Counted from the stretch's first letter, positions 33,807 to 42,780 are shown. The stretch is DNA of 64,000 nucleotides from Candidatus Saccharimonadota bacterium (GCA_905372785.1 CAJPQG010000003.1:1-64000), one strand, 5' to 3'. Notes: generated by a model from the sequence alone, not told the origin. A program made the numbers and translations.

Positions 33807-35561
33807 TTATTTTCCTCGTATTAGCGTTTGTATTTGCTGTAGAACCTCGGCCTGGCGATCGGTATCACCAAGTTCTTCGGCATCACGAAGCTGAGCTTCC
33901 AATTGTTGCTTTTGTTGTTGTTTGTGCTGCCGCTGTGCCTTCTGCACGAGCTCACCTGCCAGACGCACCCGGTCGGGCGAATCCCAGAAATGATATTTCT
34001 CGTCGGCGTATAACTGTACTATTTTTACATAATTAGCAGCTGAGTGCAACTCTTTCGGCAGTTCATCACCCATTAGTGGCTCCTGGTGATGCTGTAAAAA
34101 ATCAGCTAACTGCCGCGCTGGTGGCTGCGTGAAAAAGTCATTTGGCACCTGCGAAAGCTGTGGGCGCGCCGTAGGTTCCAGCAGTAGTACGGCTAGGAGC
34201 TCCGTCTCGGCTTGCCGCTGCACACGCTGAGCAGCGTCTTCCGGTTCCTGTTTCTGCGCCTGATGTGGGCGAGGTCGTTTCACTGGAGCTGCCTCTGGCT
34301 TAGCTGCAGCTTTTTGCTTTAAAATAGCTGGTGCAATCTGCAAGCGTTTAGCTGCTAATTCCCAGTAATATTCTGCCTCAACTGGATCTTGCAGCTTTTG
34401 AATAATCGCTGCCGCTGCCGTGCTAAACTGCCGCCGGCCTGCTGCCGCCGTTAAATCATATTGGCTCGCGTAGCGATCAAGCACCCACTCCACCGCCGGG
34501 CGCGCGGCAATAATAGCTTGTTTCCACGCTGCTGCATCACGCTGAATTAATTCATCTGGATCTTTAACACCCGCTGGCAGCTCTATAACGCGCAGCTCAA
34601 CACCAACCGTTTGCGCCAACATAATAGCTCGCTCCGTTGCCGCCAAGCCAGCCTCATCACTATCGTAGGCCAAGCGAATATCACCACTCAGGCGTGCAAT
34701 AGCCCGAATGTGGTGTTCGGTCATAGCCGTTCCTGCCGTGGCTACTGCGGTGCACACCCCCGCCTGGTGGCTACTCACCACATCCATATTGCCCTCCACA
34801 ATGACCGCAAAACCTTCTTCTCGAATCGCTGCTTTTGCTTGAGACAGGCCAAACACGTGCCGGCTTTTATCGTATAGCAGCGTGGCTGGTGTATTAAGGT
34901 ATTTTGGCGCCTTGATATCATCGTGGATCAACCGCCCGGTAAACCCAATCACTCGCCCGCTAGCGTCCATAAGTGGCACCATCAGCCGGTCGCGGAATAA
35001 ATCACCGCCATATTGGTTGACCAGCCCAGCTTGCACTAGCTCCTGCTGGCTAAAGCCGCGGCGACGCAGCAATTGCACCAGGCCGTCACGCCCCGGTGGC
35101 GCATAGCCAATGCAAAAATCACGAATTACATTGCGGCCCAATCCTCGCGCCTCTACCGCATATTGCCGCGCCGGGCCATGCGAAAGCAGTTCACGCTGAA
35201 ACACCCGCGCCACTATATCTAACGCTTGCCGAAGCCGCGCCTTCTGTTTGCCAAGTTTCCCCTGCTGCGCAGACTGGTACAGCGACAGATCCACCCCTGC
35301 TTTGCGCGCTAGCTTTTCAAGGGCTTCTTTAAAATCGATGCCGTCCATGGCCATTACAAAACTAAATACATCACCACCCTTGCCAGATGAAAAATCATGC
35401 CAAATATGCTTATCTGGACTCACTACAAAACTCGGCGTGCGTTCATCATTAAACGGGCTCAACCCCTTAAAATTACGTCCAGCCCGCTTAAGTTCCACAT
35501 ACTCACCAATGACATCTTCAATTGCCAGGCGAGCGCGCACCTCTTCTTTTGCATCCTGCAT
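33807..35561 (-). CDS. dnaG: DNA primase, zinc-binding residues lost
   Basis: 584 residues. The N-terminal region KGLSPFNDERTPSFVVSP and HIWHDFSSGKGGDVFSFV align exactly with the DnaG zinc domain (CPFHxEKTPSF, YHCFGCGxGGD), but the Cys/His ligands are Ser, Asn, Asp and Ser. The TOPRIM core is intact (VIVEGNMDVVSSHQAG, LAYDSDEAG). The C-terminal helicase-binding region is divergent and Gln-rich. Start chosen by the leaderless -10 and by MQDAKEEVRARL. It heads the dnaG-rpoD pair. Confidence 0.94.
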   Translation of the reverse strand: MQDAKEEVRARLAIEDVIGEYVELKRAGRNFKGLSPFNDERTPSFVVSPDKHIWHDFSSGKGGDVFSFVMAMDGIDFKEALEKLARKAGVDLSLYQSAQQGKLGKQKARLRQALDIVARVFQRELLSHGPARQYAVEARGLGRNVIRDFCIGYAPPGRDGLVQLLRRRGFSQQELVQAGLVNQYGGDLFRDRLMVPLMDASGRVIGFTGRLIHDDIKAPKYLNTPATLLYDKSRHVFGLSQAKAAIREEGFAVIVEGNMDVVSSHQAGVCTAVATAGTAMTEHHIRAIARLSGDIRLAYDSDEAGLAATERAIMLAQTVGVELRVIELPAGVKDPDELIQRDAAAWKQAIIAARPAVEWVLDRYASQYDLTAAAGRRQFSTAAAAIIQKLQDPVEAEYYWELAAKRLQIAPAILKQKAAAKPEAAPVKRPRPHQAQKQEPEDAAQRVQRQAETELLAVLLLEPTARPQLSQVPNDFFTQPPARQLADFLQHHQEPLMGDELPKELHSAANYVKIVQLYADEKYHFWDSPDRVRLAGELVQKAQRQHKQQQKQQLEAQLRDAEELGDTDRQAEVLQQIQTLIRGK

Positions 35562-35567
35562 GATTTT

Positions 35568-35576
35568 ATTGTAGCA
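35568..35576 (-). promoter_or_regulatory. Extended -10 of dnaG, leaderless geometry
   Basis: TGC-TACAAT, 6 bases, ATG. Confidence 0.6.
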
Positions 35577-35656
35577 TTTTCCTGCGTAAATTACGGGCTC
35601 AGTAGTCAAATTACCTTTACAGCACCATTGCGTCTATGCTTAAATGGAAGGAGTTT

Positions 35657-36682
35657 ATGAATCCACAAACCTCACCCGATCGCGATCAGGCCACGCCCCT
35701 CCATTCGGGACCAAGGCCCCAGCAGCAGCCAATCTCAACCGCTGATAGCCAGCGTATTATTGAGGAATCGTTTGCCCAAACGCCACAAGCATCGTCTGCA
35801 CCGGTAACTACGCTCGGGCAAACTGCCACCACCGAGGCAACACGGGCGCACTATGCCAGCATGAACAGTACTACCTACCAGCAGCAAGCCCGCGGCACCT
35901 ACGCCCAGCCACAACAGCACTATGGTGCTCCACAAACTGGCTACCCAGGGCCATCACCATACGGACCGCAGCAGTCTTACCCATACGGGCAAACTAACCA
36001 GCAAGCACCATATGGCTACCCTCAGCCAGGTGATGCCTATGGCGCTCCACACTTTGGACCAGCTAACCACGCCCCGCAATACTCTATCGATTACCTAAAC
36101 GAAATTGCGGCTCCACCACCAAAGCCAGCCTTTCTTGATAAAAAAATGATGATAATTCTTGGCGCCGCTGCTGCGCTTGTACTACTAGTGTTGCCAGTTT
36201 TTGCAATGCTTGGCGGTAACAACAAAACAAAGACGCAAAGCGCCTCGCTTGATGCGGTAGCTGTGCGAGCGCTCAATCTGAGCAGCGTAGCAAACGATGC
36301 CCAAAGAAATATCCGTAGCGGCCGGTTAAGCCAGGCTAATGCTAGCCTATCAACATCACTCAGCAATCTTTCTAGCCAAGCAAGTGGTGGTAAAGAAGGT
36401 GGTGCGCGCAGCCTGGTAGAAAAATTCCCAAATGAGAAAAAGTCGAAAGAAGAACTTGAAGGCCGGCTTGAAGAAGCAGAGCTAAATGCCCTATTCGATC
36501 GCAACTACTCACGTGAAATGAAATTTGAGCTTGATAAACTACTACTTATGATGGATGAGCTAAAAGCAAAAGCTGGCTCGAAAGATGCACATGCCAAAGA
36601 GATTCTCGACAAAAACTATCAAAACCTCTCACAATCTCGGCAGCAAATTGAAGCCTACCAAAAAAGTACCGAGGCGCAATAG
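35657..36682 (+). CDS. Membrane protein with Gln/Pro/Tyr-rich cytosolic domain
   Basis: 341 residues. The first ~155 are low-complexity, rich in Gln, Pro, Tyr and Gly. One membrane helix follows (about 166-186, MMIILGAAAALVLLVLPVFA). The outer part is helical, with a heptad-like charged stretch (KKSKEELEGRLEEAELNALF). AAGGAG four bases before the ATG sets the start. Layout resembles disordered-cytosolic/extracellular coiled-coil envelope proteins; no family recognised. Confidence 0.7.
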   Translation: MNPQTSPDRDQATPLHSGPRPQQQPISTADSQRIIEESFAQTPQASSAPVTTLGQTATTEATRAHYASMNSTTYQQQARGTYAQPQQHYGAPQTGYPGPSPYGPQQSYPYGQTNQQAPYGYPQPGDAYGAPHFGPANHAPQYSIDYLNEIAAPPPKPAFLDKKMMIILGAAAALVLLVLPVFAMLGGNNKTKTQSASLDAVAVRALNLSSVANDAQRNIRSGRLSQANASLSTSLSNLSSQASGGKEGGARSLVEKFPNEKKSKEELEGRLEEAELNALFDRNYSREMKFELDKLLLMMDELKAKAGSKDAHAKEILDKNYQNLSQSRQQIEAYQKSTEAQ

Positions 36683-36714
36683 CGCCCCGGCTCATTTAGT
36701 TTAGTGCGGAGCCG

Positions 36715-37056
36715 CTAGGATTCATCTGCAGCTTGCTCTGACTGCACTAGCTCAAAGCTATGACGCACCAGATCTTGCACCTCCGGCAGCGACAGTTGGC
36801 CGCTGCAAATTACCGTGTTCCACTTGCGTGGGTGCAACTGGCTTGATGGTAACACAGACTCATACCGCTCACGAAGTACGCCTGCTAATTGCGAATCACA
36901 CCGTAAATCAACCCGCACCGGCCGATGGCGGTCATCAAGCACCATCACCAGCTGCCCATTCCATTCAAAAGCCCGCAGCCCATCACCAAGTGGCTCTGGC
37001 CGCTCAGTTAGGCCCATATCTCGGGCTAGTTGTTCAATTGTTTCTTTAGCTATCAT
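36715..37056 (-). CDS. MmcQ/YjbR-like protein, second of a tandem pair
   Basis: 113 residues. The YjbR pattern is visible: RPVRVDLRCDSQLAGVLRERY, then SSQLHPRKWNTVICSGQLS and a final helix. Members have a CyaY-like fold and are often called DNA-binding, with little proof. The start at 37056 uses GGAG six bases upstream and lies inside the preceding gene (11-base overlap). Confidence 0.8.
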   Translation of the reverse strand: MIAKETIEQLARDMGLTERPEPLGDGLRAFEWNGQLVMVLDDRHRPVRVDLRCDSQLAGVLRERYESVLPSSQLHPRKWNTVICSGQLSLPEVQDLVRHSFELVQSEQAADES

Positions 37057-37441
37057 TACCATCTCCATAGTTATTTTTTATAGCCCCTGGCTGTTTTGTT
37101 ACCAGCATGTAGCTCATGCGAATTAGCTCCTGCACCTCGCGTTCTGCTAGTTGCCCATCGCAGGCGATCGTAATCCAATGTTTTTTATTTAAATGATACC
37201 CTGGCGAGACCGAACTGTGCCGCTCCTGCAGCGCAAGACTATATGCCGGATCACACTTAAGACTCACGCGCACCGGGGTGGTACCTTCGGCAATCAACGC
37301 AAACATCCGCTCTTTTTGCCCAGGTATATCCTTATGCCCGACCTTATACACCGCAGCCTGCTCACCAAACGGATAATCCAACCAGGCACCAGGCAGCGAC
37401 AGTATGTACTCTTCGAGCTGCAAGTGCGTCAGCTGACTCAT
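37046..37441 (-). CDS. MmcQ/YjbR-like protein, first of a tandem pair
   Basis: 131 residues. LEEYILSLPGAWLDYPFGEQ, TPVRVSLKCDPAYSLALQER and YHLNKKHWITIACDGQL match the YjbR family. The ATG overlaps the orn stop (ATGA), so orn and both YjbR genes form one unit. Confidence 0.85.
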   Translation of the reverse strand: MSQLTHLQLEEYILSLPGAWLDYPFGEQAAVYKVGHKDIPGQKERMFALIAEGTTPVRVSLKCDPAYSLALQERHSSVSPGYHLNKKHWITIACDGQLAEREVQELIRMSYMLVTKQPGAIKNNYGDGNDS

Positions 37442-38001
37442 GACTTTTTGCCTGGTTGCACCTTGCTTAAGTAATATTTTAGTTCCATAATACTACCCCG
37501 AATGTCATCTAGGGCCCGGTGCTCCTCTGGTTTAGCAAACCGCTTGCCATATTTACCATCAAACACCACTTTCCAAGCGCTCACATCTAGCATGCGGTAA
37601 TGCAGCCGCGCTGCAAACGCCGGCCACCAGTGATCAATAAAGCGGCGGTCTTGGTGAATAGAGTTACCCGCAAGCAGCCAGGTGCTATCTTCTGGGCAAT
37701 GCTCCCCACAAAACGCCAACAATTGCTGCTCCACTTCCCCTAATGGCTGGCCGGTATTATTTTGCTGCTCAAGCCCCCGGCGAGCCTCCGGATTTGCATC
37801 CCAAAAGGCCGCATTCGCGTCAAGAAGCTGCCCTAGCTTCGCCGGGTCGTGATGCACCACCCCCTCATAGGTAGCAAGTGGTGTTAAATCCCAATCGGTA
37901 ATAATAGCCGCTACCTCTAAAATCTCGTCCTTCACCGGATCAAGACCGGTCATTTCTAAATCAACCCATACGATTCGTTTTGGTGAAAAATTCGCTTTCA
38001 T
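37438..38001 (-). CDS. orn: Oligoribonuclease
   Basis: 187 residues of the DEDDh exonuclease family: VWVDLEMTGLDPVKDEILEV (first DxE), GNSIHQDRRFI (second Asp), HRALDDI (His/Asp). Orn digests 2-5-mer RNA. Its presence fits the view that the DHH-like protein at 22213 has lost nanoRNase activity. Start set by the family N-terminus and the -10 six bases upstream. Confidence 0.95.
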   Translation of the reverse strand: MKANFSPKRIVWVDLEMTGLDPVKDEILEVAAIITDWDLTPLATYEGVVHHDPAKLGQLLDANAAFWDANPEARRGLEQQNNTGQPLGEVEQQLLAFCGEHCPEDSTWLLAGNSIHQDRRFIDHWWPAFAARLHYRMLDVSAWKVVFDGKYGKRFAKPEEHRALDDIRGSIMELKYYLSKVQPGKKS

Positions 38002-38007
38002 AGCTAC

Positions 38008-38016
38008 ATTGTACCA
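38008..38016 (-). promoter_or_regulatory. Extended -10 of orn, leaderless geometry
   Basis: TGG-TACAAT, 6 bases, ATG. Confidence 0.6.
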
Positions 38017-38034
38017 CGCGGCGATAGGAGCCAT

Positions 38035-38068
38035 ATAAAACCTCCCGCCGGCAATCTGCAAGCGGGAG
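38035..38068 (-). terminator. Terminator of mscL
   Basis: CTCCCGC pairs GCGGGAG on the minus strand, followed by GTTTTATA. Confidence 0.75.
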
Positions 38069-38089
38069 TAAATTTTACAAACCTAAGGC

Positions 38090-38425
38090 TTACTTGTCTT
38101 CCTTAGCCTTGTCAAGACGGTCTAGCTTTGCACCGTGAATGATGAAGTAGATAACAAATGCAGTTGCAATCAAGGTGATAGCACTCGATACAAAGGCACC
38201 CCACTTAAAGTCTGCACTACGGCCAAGTAGCTCAATGTGGAATGTTGCAGCCTCAAGACCAGCCTGTGATCCAACAATAAACTGTACGATTGGGCTAATA
38301 AATCCTTCTACCAGCTTTTTCACTGTGTCACCGGCAGCAGTACCAATTGCCAAACCAACAGCGAGTCCAACAACACCCTGTTCACGAATAAAGTTTGCAA
38401 AACCGGCAAGTGGCGACTTTTTCAT
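38090..38425 (-). CDS. mscL: Large-conductance mechanosensitive channel
   Basis: 111 residues. MscL features: FANFIREQGVVGLAVGLAIGTAAG (N-terminal amphipathic helix and pore TM1), a periplasmic loop, and TM2 (about 75-97). It releases solutes on hypo-osmotic shock. AAAGGAGAA precedes the ATG and a terminator follows, so it is a single-gene unit. Confidence 0.9.
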   Translation of the reverse strand: MKKSPLAGFANFIREQGVVGLAVGLAIGTAAGDTVKKLVEGFISPIVQFIVGSQAGLEAATFHIELLGRSADFKWGAFVSSAITLIATAFVIYFIIHGAKLDRLDKAKEDK

Positions 38426-38570
38426 AAATACATTCTCCTTTATTTACTTATTCTGGCTCATTGTAGCATAAACGAAAGGCGCCCCATGCCACAAAATGTT
38501 TATTATGACACAATCACCCCCGTAATACAATATATTTTCGATGCACAAACTACAACGTAACCCCTGCTAC

Positions 38571-38620
38571 ATAAAAAGAAGACTCCGACCATAGCCGGCG
38601 AGCGGAATACTCGGAGCCTT
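38571..38620 (-). terminator. Terminator of the frameshifted gene
   Basis: On the minus strand AAGGCTCCG pairs CGGAGTCTT (one G-T pair), followed by CTTTTTATG. The rest of 38426-38570 shows no gene. Confidence 0.75.
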
Positions 38621-38634
38621 CTATGGTGGAGCCG

Positions 38635-39353
38635 TTATCGGTTCGTAGTGGAGATGTTAATGGGCCCTTGGCCCTCACGCAGATCGAATAGATCTGGGTT
38701 ACGGCGATCAATTTCAGCCAAGAATATCTTAAACCACAGCTGTAGCGTAGCAGCCTGATTCTCGGTCAATTGCTCGGCACACCCCTCAAGTTCAGGCCGC
38801 ACCTCAACACCGTCATCGGACATCGTACACCAAATCGACTGCCAGGAAGAAAGTATATTCTTCCGCCAGAATATATCTACCACAATAGGGGTAGAACCAT
38901 CAAGATGGGCTACCATCAGATAAAATGTCTGATCTTGTACATTCTCTGCTATCAGCTTTGCGAGCTCTGCCTTGATGACAGAGCCACTTGGCTGCTCCTT
39001 ATTATAACTGGGTTTTGTTCTACACGTAAACGTGCAATAGCAGTAACTGCATGTTCATAGAGTATACGCGCTTGATCAGCAGATTGTAGCGAACTAACCG
39101 CCCTACCGTTAACAAAATGAAGTACCTTCGTCCTACCAAGAAAACTCTCAGTAGCAGTATCACTATTTGGTGACACTTTTACCAACGATACAGCCACCGG
39201 CGGCACGCCGCCACGTGGAATTAAACCATCACCATAATGATGCTCGAGCATCCCTAAGGGATCTTCAACTAAGATTTCGAGTGGATGGATCGATGCTAAG
39301 CCCCTAAGGTCATGGAACGGATCTTCTGGTGAGTGCGATGATGACCGCATCAT
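38635..39353 (-). CDS. Accessory protein read in two frames; candidate programmed -1 frameshift
   Basis: An ORF from ATG 39353 (AGGAG upstream) ends at 38952. A second, in the -1 frame, runs on to 38635 and has no usable start of its own at the junction. Joining them by a -1 shift at A-AAC-CCA (39015-39009) gives 239 residues. The joined product resembles the accessory family: VAVSLVKVSPNSD then TKVLHFVNGRAVSSLQ before the junction and FYLMVAHLDGSTP after it. Own promoter, operator-like dyad and terminator. Alternatives: decaying gene or sequencing error. Confidence 0.55.
39009..39015 (-). other. Slippery heptamer A-AAC-CCA
   Basis: Fits X-XXY-YYZ in the frame of the upstream ORF, and a -1 slip leads into the downstream ORF. 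A 6-7 bp hairpin (GCTCTG/CAGAGC) lies 24 bases downstream, further than usual. Confidence 0.5.
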
Positions 39354-39371
39354 CTTCTCCTATCTACTAGG

Positions 39372-39390
39372 GGTTATCTAATAGATAACC
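39372..39390. promoter_or_regulatory. 19-bp perfect dyad, operator-like
   Basis: GGTTATCTA and TAGATAACC around one central base. It lies between the promoter and the Shine-Dalgarno of the gene starting at 39353. Confidence 0.5.
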
Positions 39391-39439
39391 GAACTGAATG
39401 AACAAACACTTGTGCGATATGCACAAAAGTTATACCTAT

Positions 39440-39469
39440 AGTTTATCCACCTAGTAACTTTTTTGTCAA
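39440..39469 (-). promoter_or_regulatory. Promoter of the frameshifted accessory gene
   Basis: TTGACA (39469-39464), 18 bases, TAAACT (39445-39440). A TTGTGC/GCACAA hairpin follows in the leader. Confidence 0.6.
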
Positions 39470-39474
39470 GCAGT

Positions 39475-39506
39475 AGTATAAACGCCACTACAGAGCGTGG
39501 CGTTTG
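39475..39506 (-). terminator. Terminator of argS
   Basis: AACGCCAC pairs GTGGCGTT on the minus strand, followed by TATACT; T-run modest. Confidence 0.6.
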
Positions 39507-39569
39507 GTTAGTTATTCCATCATGCGGTAGCTGGCTGGGGCGGCCGTTGTCCTTGGCTGAGTGCTCGCG

Positions 39570-41192
39570 CTATAGCTCATCTGGCGCGTGAATGCCAAGC
39601 AGCGCCAGACCATCTGCTAAAATCCGTGCATAGGCAGCCACCAGCCCTGCCCGATGTACCTGTAGCTCACTACCAACAACACGATTGCGCTCGTAATAGC
39701 GATTAAATTCCTGCGCGAGTTCAAATAAATACTGGCAAATATGGTGCGGTTCAAGCTGGCGCGTCGTAAGATCTACCACGTCGCTATATTCACCCATTTT
39801 GCGTACCAAGGTACGGTCTTCTGGCTGCAACTGCTTAATTTCGGCGTGGTCAATTTTACGCAAAATACTTTTCGCACGCGCATGTGCATACTGCAGGTAG
39901 CTACCCGTGTTACCGGTGATACTGACTGCATCATTAATATCAAAAATTACATCACTACCAATCTTTACCTTCAGGAATTGGTACCGCAACGCACCCGCAA
40001 TTGTTGCATCGGTAGCAACAGCACCACGAGCTTCGATCGCCTGCCTAAACTGATCAAAAATCCAGTCAATTGTAATGACATTACCATCTCGGCTACTCAT
40101 CTTCCCTGTAGTGAGCTTCACCAGGCCCGTTGGGATATTAACCGTTTGACCTTTTAGTGACGGGTCAGACAACTCAGCTGCTGCGATAACACCCTTGAAA
40201 TACTGCCCCTGCTCACCTCCGGTGACGATAACACTTTTATCAGGATGGAAGGCCTCGTTCTTTAGCTCCATCAGCCCAAGATCACGCGCCGCGTACAAGC
40301 CACGGCCGTTGCTACTAACAAAAACATTATCGAAGCTACCGTATTTACTGCCCTCAAAAATGTAGGCGCCGTTCGACTGTGTAAATACGGCCGGCGTATG
40401 CTGCTTGACGATCGCTACACCACGGCTGTCAGCCGCACTTTCGACAAAGCGACGCTCGATTGGCTTGTTGCCCAAGCGGGCAACAGTTTCATCAATTTGC
40501 TGATAGCTCCACTCCAGGCAAAGCTCATATATCTGCTTATACAGCGGGTCTTCACATGTAAACGACTGCGCCGCAAGAGCATCAATCTCACGTTTTGCCT
40601 CTTCCGACTCCTTGTAAGCAGCAGCACCTTCTGCATACATGCGGCTCATAAAGCTATTGCGCTCCGCTTTTGGAATTTGTGCAATGCGCTGCACGTCACC
40701 CTGGGCGTATTTCAGCAAACTATACATACTCTTGCCAACGTGCAAGCCCACATCGCCGTGGTAGCTCACCCGGTGTACCTGTGCGCCAGCACGCTCTAGG
40801 ATATTAGCAATTGCATCTGGCACAACCGCATTCATCGCGTGGCCGATGTGCATAGCCTTAAATGGATTTGGGCTGTTTGTCTCGATAACAATATTGGTAT
40901 CTGCATACTGCTGCGGCGCTGATACCTGCAATTGCTGCAGCAATGCTTCATCTGATAAGCGAACATTAATAAACCCAGGACCAGCGACCGTGACCTCAGC
41001 AAAATCAGGATTACTACGTAAAACCTCTGCAAGCTCTTCAGCAATCTGGCGTGGATTACGCTTCAGCCGACCAGCCAGCTGCAGCGCCACATTAGTGGCA
41101 ATATCGCCAAAAGCAGCATCTGGACGGCTTAATTCTGGTGTTATATCTATATCGTAATGCGCCGATATATACGCAGTCAGTTGTTCAATCAT
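39570..41192 (-). CDS. argS: Arginyl-tRNA synthetase
   Basis: 540 residues. The N-terminal Add1 domain precedes the class I motif NPFKAMHIGHAMNAV. The second signature is TGKMSSRDGNV, and the DALR anticodon domain closes with RVVGSELQVHRAGLVAAYAR. Charges tRNA-Arg. Leaderless promoter geometry. Confidence 0.96.
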   Translation of the reverse strand: MIEQLTAYISAHYDIDITPELSRPDAAFGDIATNVALQLAGRLKRNPRQIAEELAEVLRSNPDFAEVTVAGPGFINVRLSDEALLQQLQVSAPQQYADTNIVIETNSPNPFKAMHIGHAMNAVVPDAIANILERAGAQVHRVSYHGDVGLHVGKSMYSLLKYAQGDVQRIAQIPKAERNSFMSRMYAEGAAAYKESEEAKREIDALAAQSFTCEDPLYKQIYELCLEWSYQQIDETVARLGNKPIERRFVESAADSRGVAIVKQHTPAVFTQSNGAYIFEGSKYGSFDNVFVSSNGRGLYAARDLGLMELKNEAFHPDKSVIVTGGEQGQYFKGVIAAAELSDPSLKGQTVNIPTGLVKLTTGKMSSRDGNVITIDWIFDQFRQAIEARGAVATDATIAGALRYQFLKVKIGSDVIFDINDAVSITGNTGSYLQYAHARAKSILRKIDHAEIKQLQPEDRTLVRKMGEYSDVVDLTTRQLEPHHICQYLFELAQEFNRYYERNRVVGSELQVHRAGLVAAYARILADGLALLGIHAPDEL

Positions 41193-41198
41193 AGCCTC

Positions 41199-41207
41199 AT
41201 TTTAGCA
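41199..41207 (-). promoter_or_regulatory. Extended -10 of argS, leaderless geometry
   Basis: TGC-TAAAAT, 6 bases, ATG. Confidence 0.55.
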
Positions 41208-41243
41208 AAAAGCACCCTCACGTCCTAGAGGAGGCCAAAAGGA

Positions 41244-42512
41244 CTACAACGTTTCCAGCGCAGTACCCTTGGCGTATGATACGAGCTGGCCTTCGCCTTG
41301 GGTCCAGCCATCAAGTAGTGGCTGCAAAATACGCCAGCTCTCTAGCACCTCGTCACCACTGGTAAACAGATTTTTGTGCCCAGCGATAGCATCAACTAAC
41401 ACTTGCTCATATGCATCTGGTAGCACTGTCTGCTCTGGATAACGATAGCTGAGCTGGTGCCGTGCAAATTCACGCGTCAAGCCAGGTTTCTTAACGAACA
41501 ACTCAATCGCAATGCCTTCATCTGGCTGAATATTAAAGATAACGCAACCGCTTTGTTTCGCATCTTTCTTGCGCAAATGTACCCGAATTTGAGTTTTCTT
41601 TTCAGCTAAAGCCTTGCCGGTGACTAGTGAGATTGCAATATGCTTTAGTGCTGGATCGGTAGTGCGCAGCCCAACCTTGACAAAGGTCTCCACCTGGCTG
41701 CCGGGGTTAGCAACCTCATCTTTATAGCCTTCATATTGCCCACGAACAGTAGTGCTAATGCTGGCTGGCTGTAACTGCTGCAGCGCCCGCAAGCGTAGCC
41801 GTGGCACATCACTCCAAGCAAAATCTCGCGGAATCTCCATCAAGCTTAACGCCAGTAGCTGCATCAAATGCCCCTGAACCAGATCTCGCAAGGCTCCGGT
41901 CTGCTCGTAAAAATCAGCACGGCCTTCAATATCGATCGACTCACTCGCAATTACGTCAATTGCATCAATCACGCTATCGTTCCATATATGGCTAAATAGT
42001 GCGTTACCACTACGTAGTGCAATAATGTTCTGAGCCATTTCTTTTGCAAGATAGTGGTCGATGCGGTATAGCTGCGCTTCATCGAAATAGCACCCAGTGC
42101 GCGCAATCATATCTTGCGCTGAAGCTAAATCAACTCCAAATGGCTTTTCAAATAAAATCTTTACATTGGGCGTATTCAGGCCCGCCTCACCAAGTGCATC
42201 GGTGATGGCTGTACCAGCTTTTGGTGGCACCGAAAGATACACCACAAGTTGTTCATCTGGCTGCAATTGCACCTGCTGCTTAAGCCGCAAGAATTCCTGA
42301 GGGTCCGTCATATCCATGGTAAAAAAGTCTGTCAGCGGTGCCAGCTCTGGATACCCAGTGAGGAGCTGCTGGCCATCGATCTGCCGACGACTAATGCCGG
42401 TAATGTGCAGCTCGGGCACAAGATTACTACTCACGATCGTGCGGAGCGCTGGTAATAGTTTGCGGCGGCTTAAATCGCCTGTCACGCCAAAAATCAATAA
42501 TTTCGTCTTCAT
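41244..42512 (-). CDS. zwf: Glucose-6-phosphate dehydrogenase
   Basis: 422 residues, shorter than the usual ~490. The NADP loop is FGVTGDLSRRKLLPALR, EKPFG is present, and the substrate motif is RIDHYLAKE (usual RIDHYLGKE). It makes 6-phosphogluconolactone and NADPH. A GTG five codons upstream is open, but TATACT six bases before ATG 42512 makes that the start. Confidence 0.93.
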   Translation of the reverse strand: MKTKLLIFGVTGDLSRRKLLPALRTIVSSNLVPELHITGISRRQIDGQQLLTGYPELAPLTDFFTMDMTDPQEFLRLKQQVQLQPDEQLVVYLSVPPKAGTAITDALGEAGLNTPNVKILFEKPFGVDLASAQDMIARTGCYFDEAQLYRIDHYLAKEMAQNIIALRSGNALFSHIWNDSVIDAIDVIASESIDIEGRADFYEQTGALRDLVQGHLMQLLALSLMEIPRDFAWSDVPRLRLRALQQLQPASISTTVRGQYEGYKDEVANPGSQVETFVKVGLRTTDPALKHIAISLVTGKALAEKKTQIRVHLRKKDAKQSGCVIFNIQPDEGIAIELFVKKPGLTREFARHQLSYRYPEQTVLPDAYEQVLVDAIAGHKNLFTSGDEVLESWRILQPLLDGWTQGEGQLVSYAKGTALETL

Positions 42513-42518
42513 AGTATT

Positions 42519-42524
42519 AGTATA
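42519..42524 (-). promoter_or_regulatory. -10 of zwf, leaderless geometry
   Basis: TATACT, 6 bases, ATG. Here TG directly abuts the hexamer rather than sitting one base away. Confidence 0.55.
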
Positions 42525-42558
42525 CACCTCTTTTACCTAACTGCGTGTGCTGCCTTAT

Positions 42559-42594
42559 ATAAAAAACTACCACCAGCACGTGGTGGTAGTTTTC
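42559..42594 (-). terminator. Terminator of the nrd operon
   Basis: ACTACCACCA pairs TGGTGGTAGT, with TTTTTT on the minus strand; T-rich on the other side too. Confidence 0.85.
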
Positions 42595-42608
42595 TGCGTG
42601 CAACCAGC

Positions 42609-42779
42609 TTATTCACAGCCGTCACAAATAGTTAGCAGCGCCGGATCACGTGGCACATACACACCGCTTTCTTCAGCAGGTTCCTGCTGGTGGCGCACCG
42701 CTTGCTCCATCATGGCGTCGATAGCGGCTAGCTTTTCGTCTAATGTCATATCTTCGGTGATAATCTCGCGTGCATTCAT
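42609..42779 (-). CDS. 56-residue protein ending in a CxxC tail, nrd operon
   Basis: MNAREIITEDMTLDEKLAAI begins a short helical protein. The last residues are PALLTICDGCE, a C-terminal Cys-x-x-Cys. AGGAGAA precedes the ATG, and only one base separates it from the previous stop. It is the last gene of nrdA-nrdB-flavoprotein-56 aa. Because NrdA here lacks its own C-terminal Cys pair, this protein could carry the missing redox tail; that is inference. No family recognised. Confidence 0.7.
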   Translation of the reverse strand: MNAREIITEDMTLDEKLAAIDAMMEQAVRHQQEPAEESGVYVPRDPALLTICDGCE

Positions 42780-42780
42780 A

